From Siphonodentalium dalli (lineage: Eukaryota; Mollusca; Scaphopoda; Gadilida; Siphonodentaliidae), in contig CP136062.1 in the NCBI GenBank assembly GCA_032622095.1, forward strand, positions 6,014,001-6,078,000: 64,000 nucleotides of DNA. Reading direction: 5' to 3'. The position numbers and the translations under genes were made by a program. The notes below the pieces were generated by a model. The model was not told the origin of the DNA and did no database searches. It saw nothing but the letters and a program-made list of their open reading frames with translations. Positions 58,030-64,000 of the stretch are shown in pieces. Each line of letters opens with the position of its first letter. The stretch's first letter is position 1.

Positions 58030-61000
58030 TGGATTAAAAATTGGTACCACGGACCACCTCTCCCCATACCCACAATAATGAACAGACACTGGCAAAATTT
58101 GGCCCACCGCGTGCACTCTTTCGTCCGCACACGTTGGCGTATCAGTTGACATCCAAACTTCGACATCTTCGGAGGAGATGTGGTCACAAGCACATGTCCC
58201 AAACTGCAAAAAATTTAGGGCCTGTAACTCTTGCAATTCTTATCGGATTTCAAAAATCCTTCTTGGGGTGGGTTTGTTTTCGTTCAGGGAATGCATATAC
58301 TTAAATAGATGAATATCGATCAAAAAAACATTTTTGAGAAAATTTTGCCCCCACATCAGTGTAAAAATATATGTCCGACCCTGTTAAAATTTCTTTTTCG
58401 GACTAAACTGAGAACGGTCATCACGGCTATGAAAACCAAATGCAGTTATCTGGAATGATACGGGAGAACAACAGAGTACAATAAAATAGAGGTTCCCCTG
58501 TTTATGGGCGGTAACTCTTCAGGGAAAGCGCGGACACAAGTTTTGATGCCCGTGGGCAGTAGGGCATACCGAGGTGTACATACGGTCCAATTTTCGATGC
58601 TCTGCTCCTTATAATTTCCGAGATAATAAAAATGACATTTTTTCATATAAAGGGAGATAACTCCACGGGTTAAATGCGGACAATATCCGTTATGAGCCAA
58701 AGGCATAGAACTCATTTACCCCAACATACGTACCAAACTTGAGTTTTCTAGTACTAATACATTCAGAGATTTGGGCGTTGAAAAATACTGTAGTATAATA
58801 CTAATAATGAAAAATAATCGAATAAGGGCTATAACTCTGTCTTGAAACAATGGGCCGAAATCCGGATATCATTATCTTTAGTAGACCTCGGATGCCTATA
58901 TTCGTTAAAGATTTCGCGGTCCTGCTGCAATTAGTTTCTGAGTATTTTCAAATAAACGGAAAACTACCCCAATAGAAAAACAATATACTTCCTTGGTTAC
59001 ACCATGGAAGTATAATAATAGGGCGAATCATGAACTGAACAATTCGCAGTTTAGGGATGGAAAATATGAAGTAAGATGATTGTGTACTGTCCTTAACATT
59101 TGTGTGTTGATCTCAAGTGTTTATAATTGACCCCACTCCTGCCTCGAAATTGGGTGACGGGATTGGGAAATTGTCACACCAGGCCCAAAATGCAATTTTT
59201 GAAGGACCATAACTCCGTGATTTTCCAATGGATTTCAAAATTGTTTTAAGTTGTGTTATATGCTACTTACTGAGATTGCATATTATAAATTTCATCTGAT
59301 TCGGAAAAGAAGAACATTTTGGTTATTGGAAAGAATATGGGCCCATATTCAAACTTTGAGTTCCAAAATCTCCGCCAGTTTTTAACGGATTTACGATCTG
59401 TTTTCAGATTTGTTATTAGCGTGTATGGTAGATGTTATATTCTAATTTTCATATAATTCGGAGACGAAATAAATTTTGGTACCTCGGACCACCCCTCCCC
59501 TGACCCACAACACTGAACCGACACTGGCAAAATTTGGCACACCGCGTGCTCTCTTCAGCCTACACACATTGGCGTATCAGATGACATTCAAAGTTCGACA
59601 TCTTCGGAGGAGATGTGTTATCAAGCACATGGGCCCAAAATTGCAAAATTTGAGGGCCCCTAACTTTGTCAGTTTTCAATGGAATTTCGAAATTCTTTCA
59701 GTTTCTAGATCGGGTGGTGTTGTAGATGTTAAATTCCAAGTTTCATCTTATTCCGATAAGAATTAAAAATTGGTACCACGGACCACCCCTCCCCATACCC
59801 ACAATAATGAACAGACACTGGCAAAATTTGGCCCACCGCGTGCACTCTTTCGTCTGCACACGTTGGCGTATCAGTTGACATCCAAACTTCGACATCTTCG
59901 GAGGAGATGTGGTCACAAGCACATGTCCCAAACTGCAAAAATTTTAGGGCCTGTAACTCTTGCAATTCTTATCGGATTTCAAAAATCCTTCTTGGGGTGG
60001 GTTTGTTTTCGTTCAGGGAATGCATATACTTAAATAGATGAATATCGATCAAAAAAACATTTTTGAGAAAATTTTGCCCCCACATCAGTGTAAAAATATA
60101 TGTCCGACCCTGTTAAAATTTCTTTTTCGGACTAAACTGAGAACGGTCATCACGGCTATGAAAACCAAATGCAGTTATCTGGAATGATACGGGAGAACAA
60201 CAGAGTACAATAAAATAGAGGTTCCCCTGTTTATGGGCGGTAACTCTTCAGGGAAAGCGCGGACACAAGTTTTGATGCCCGTGGGCAGTAGGGCATACCG
60301 AGGTGTACATACGGTCTTCGATGCTCTGCTCCTTATAATTTCCGAGATAATAAAAATGACATTTTTTCATATAAAGGGAGATTTCAAAATTGTTTTAAGT
60401 TTTGTTATATGCTACTTACTGAGATTGCATATTATAAATTTCATCTGATTCGGAAAAGAAGAACATTTTGGTTATTGGAAAGAATATGGGCCCATATTCA
60501 AACTTTGAGTTCCAAAATCTCCGCCAGTTTTTAACGGATTTACGATCTGTTTTCAGATTTGTTATTAGCGTGTATGGTAGATGTTATATTCCAAGTTTCA
60601 TATAATTCGGAGACGAAATAAATTTTGGTACCTCGGACCACCCCTCCCCTGACCCACAACACTGAACCGACACTGGCAAAATTTGGCACACCGCGTGCTC
60701 TCTTCAGCCTACACACATTGGCGTATCAGATGACATTCAAAGTTCGACATCTTCGGAGGAGATGTGTTATCAAGCACATGGGCCCAAAATTGCAAAATTT
60801 GAGGGCCCCTAACTTTGTCAGTTTTCAATGGAAAAATCGAAATTCTTTCAGTTTCTAGATCGGGTGGTGTTGTAGATGTTAAATTCCAAGTTTCATCTTA
60901 TTCCGATAAGAATTAAAAATTGGTACCACGGACCACCCCTCCCCATACCCACAATAATGAACAGACACTGGCAAAATTTGGCCCACCGCGTGCACTCTTT

Positions 61001-64000
61001 CGTCCGCACACGTTGTCGTATCAGTTGACATCCAAACTTCGACATCTTCGGAGGAGATGTGGTCACAAGCACATGTCCCAAACTGCAAAATTTTTAGGGC
61101 CTGTAACTCTTGCAATTCTTATCGGATTTCAAAAATCCTTCTTGGGGTGGGTTTGTTTTCGTTCAGGGAATGCATATACTTAAATAGATGAATATCGATC
61201 AAAAAAAACATTTTTGAGAAAATTTTGCCCCCACATCAGTGTAAAAATATATGTCCGACCCTGTTAAAATTTCTTTTTCGGACTAAACTGAGAACGGTCA
61301 TCACGGCTATGAAAACCAAATGCAGTTATCTGGAATGATACGGGAGAACAACAGAGTACAATAAAATAGAGGTTCCCCTGTTTATGGGCGGTAACTCTTC
61401 AGGGAAAGCGCGGACACAAGTTTTGATGCCCGTGGGCAGTAGGGCATACCGAGGTGTACATACGGTCCAATTTTCGATGCTCTGCTCCTTATAATTTCCG
61501 AGATAATAAAAATGACATTTTTTCATATAAAGGGAGATAACTCCACGGGTTAAATGCGGACAATATCCGTTATGAGCCAAAGGCATAGAACTCATTTACC
61601 CCAACATACGTACCAAACTTGAGTTTTCTAGTACTAATACATTCAGAGATTTGGGCGTTGAAAAATACTGTAGTATAATACTAATAATGAAAAATAATCG
61701 AATAAGGGCTATAACTCTGTCTTGAAACAATGGGCCGAAATCCGGATATCATTATCTTTAGTAGACCTCGGATGCCTATATTCGTTAAAGATTTCGCGGT
61801 CCTGCTGCAATTAGTTTCTGAGTATTTTCAAATAAACGGAAAACTACCCCAATAGAAAAACAATATACTTCCTTGGTTACACCATGGAAGTATAATAATA
61901 GGGCGAATCATGAACTGAACAATTCGCAGTTTAGGGATGGAAAATATGAAGTAAGATGATTGTGTACTGTCCTTAACATTTGTGTGTTGATCTCAAGTGT
62001 TTATAATTGACCCCACTCCTGCCTCGAAATTGGGTGACGGGATTGGGAAATTGTCACACCAGGCCCAAAATGCAATTTTTGAAGGACCATAACTCCGTGA
62101 TTTTCCAATGGATTTCAAAATTGTTTTAAGTTGTGTTATATGCTACTTACTGAGATTGCATATTATAAATTTCATCTGATTCGGAAAAGAAGAACATTTT
62201 GGTTATTGGAAAGAATATGGGCCCATATTCAAACTTTGAGTTCCAAAATCTCCGCCAGTTTTTAACGGATTTACGATCTGTTTTCAGATTTGTTATTAGC
62301 GTGTATGGTAGATGTTATATTCTAATTTTCATATAATTCGGAGACGAAATAAATTTTGGTACCTCGGACCACCCCTCCCCTGACCCACAACACTGAACCG
62401 ACACTGGCAAAATTTGGCACACCGCGTGCTCTCTTCAGCCTACACACATTGGCGTATCAGATGACATTCAAAGTTCGACATCTTCGGAGGAGATGTGTTA
62501 TCAAGCACATGGGCCCAAAATTGCAAAATTTGAGGGCCCCTAACTTTGTCAGTTTTCAATGGAATTTCGAAATTCTTTCAGTTTCTAGATCGGGTGGTGT
62601 TGTAGATGTTAAATTCCAAGTTTCATCTTATTCCGATAAGAATTAAAAATTGGTACCACGGACCACCCCTCCCCATACCCACAATAATGAACAGACACTG
62701 GCAAAATTTGGCCCACCGCGTGCACTCTTTCGTCCGCACACGTTGGCGTATCAGTTGACATCCAAACTTCGACATCTTCGGAGGAGATGTGGTCACAAGC
62801 ACATGTCCCAAACTGCAAAAATTTTAGGGCCTGTAACTCTTGCAATTCTTATCGGATTTCAAAAATCCTTCTTGGGGTGGGTTTGTTTTCGTTCAGGGAA
62901 TGCATATACTTAAATAGATGAATATCGATCAAAAAAACATTTTTGAGAAAATTTTGCCCCCACATCAGTGTAAAAATATATGTCCGACCCTGTTAAAATT
63001 TCTTTTTCGGACTAAACTGAGAACGGTCATCACGGCTATGAAAACCAAATGCAGTTATCTGGAATGATACGGGAGAACAACAGAGTACAATAAAATAGAG
63101 GTTCCCCTGTTTATGGGCGGTAACTCTTCAGGGAAAGCGCGGACACAAGTTTTGATGCCCGTGGGCAGTAGGGCATACCGAGGTGTACATACGGTCTTCG
63201 ATGCTCTGCTCCTTATAATTTCCGAGATAATAAAAATGACATTTTTTCATATAAAGGGAGATTTCAAAATTGTTTTAAGTTTTGTTATATGCTACTTACT
63301 GAGATTGCATATTATAAATTTCATCTGATTCGGAAAAGAAGAACATTTTGGTTATTGGAAAGAATATGGGCCCATATTCAAACTTTGAGTTCCAAAATCT
63401 CCGCCAGTTTTTAACGGATTTACGATCTGTTTTCAGATTTGTTATTAGCGTGTATGGTAGATGTTATATTCTAATTTTCATATAATTCGGAGACGAAATA
63501 AATTTTGGTACCTCGGACCACCCCTCCCCTGACCCACAACACTGAACCGACACTGGCAAAATTTGGCACACCGCGTGCTCTCTTCAGCCTACACACATTG
63601 GCGTATCAGATGACATTCAAAGTTCGACATCTTCGGAGGAGATGTGTTATCAAGCACATGGGCCCAAAATTGCAAAATTTGAGGGCCCCTAACTTTGTCA
63701 GTTTTCAATGGAATTTCGAAATTCTTTCAGTTTCTAGATCGGGTGGTGTTGTAGATGTTAAATTCCAAGTTTCATCTTATTCCGATAAGAATTAAAAATT
63801 GGTACCACGGACCACCCCTCCCCATACCCACAATAATGAACAGACACTGGCAAAATTTGGCCCACCGCGTGCACTCTTTCGTCCGCACACGTTGGCGTAT
63901 CAGTTGACATCCAAACTTCTACATCTTCGGAGGAGATGTGGTCACAAGCACATGTCCCAAACTGCAAAATTTTTAGGGCCTGTAACTCTTGCAATTCTTA
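58030..64000. repeat. Higher-order tandem array, 2880-bp period (continues past the window)
   Basis: Type A blocks (GGTACCACGGACCACC) start at 58041, 59770, 60920, 62650 and 63800, and type B blocks (GGTACCTCGGACCACC) at 59476, 60625, 62356 and 63505. Spacing between A blocks alternates 1729-1730 and 1150 bp, so a long and a short unit together form a 2880-bp repeat. A and B are themselves diverged duplicates about 294 bp apart. The short unit lacks about 580 bp present in the long one, between AAGGGAGAT and GATTTCAAAATTG. Copies differ by only a few bases, so amplification is recent. Open frames of 62-96 codons recur in every unit on both strands and are not genes. Confidence 0.93.

Noticed and set aside
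58041-63994. Recurring 62-96 codon frames in the right-hand array
   Set aside because: They repeat with every satellite unit on both strands and have no protein-like features.
1-64000. LTR retroelements, Polintons or other virus-like fossils
   Set aside because: I looked for long terminal repeats and for integrase, protease, capsid or viral polymerase motifs and saw none. The only reverse transcriptase is of LINE type.

Overview
This window looks like intergenic, repeat-dominated nuclear DNA from an invertebrate animal. Reasons: AT-rich sequence, abundant TACATGTA-type and ACCGGT-type palindromes, animal LINE and Crypton proteins, remnants resembling U2 and 5S RNA, and very many small inverted-repeat elements. 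A marine lophotrochozoan such as a mollusc is my best guess, from general impression only. I see no convincing host protein-coding gene, no CRISPR array, no bacterial operon, and no LTR retroelement or other capsid- or envelope-bearing element.

Left part (1-11 kb): fragments of minisatellite-cored elements, a U2 snRNA-like remnant (about 685-805), and a low-copy repeat, copy A (2808-5607). Two DNA elements have entered copy A: one with AGCTCAACTT ends, and a PIF/Harbinger-like element with a TAA target duplication (4254-5026). A second copy of the low-copy repeat, copy B, starts at 11043 and is split by a LINE (11752-20693). Because copy A lacks the LINE, the empty site can be read directly. 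The LINE has ORF1 (coiled coil plus RRM-like domain), ORF2 (APE endonuclease plus reverse transcriptase, one frame change) and a (TAC)n tail. Between the ORFs lie 4.4 kb of other repeats.

Middle (21-44 kb): a three-unit tandem low-copy repeat with an inverted relative at 56.3-57.6 kb, TTAA-flanked and TAA-flanked inverted-repeat elements, a second Harbinger-like element (29018-30440), a tandem array of elements with CTAG starts (31542-33431), foldback elements, three copies of a TTA-flanked MITE (one carrying a 5S rRNA-like sequence), and the 3' end of another LINE with a CCHC knuckle (39.7-40.2 kb).

Right part (44-64 kb): a long hairpin followed by a decayed Crypton tyrosine-recombinase transposon on the minus strand (45.0-47.2 kb), a 43-bp minisatellite, a hAT-like foldback element with an exact 8-bp target duplication, a cluster of ATTACGCTTAAGCGTAAT palindromes, several more MITEs, and a tRNA-like sequence. 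From about 58.03 kb to the window end runs a young higher-order satellite: a 2880-bp period made of a 1730-bp and a 1150-bp unit, the short one differing mainly by a clean internal deletion.

The only protein genes here belong to transposons: LINE ORF1 and ORF2, a LINE fragment, and the Crypton recombinase. The most useful features for a reader are the internal empty/filled site pairs and the element families whose ends stay constant while their tandem-repeat cores differ.
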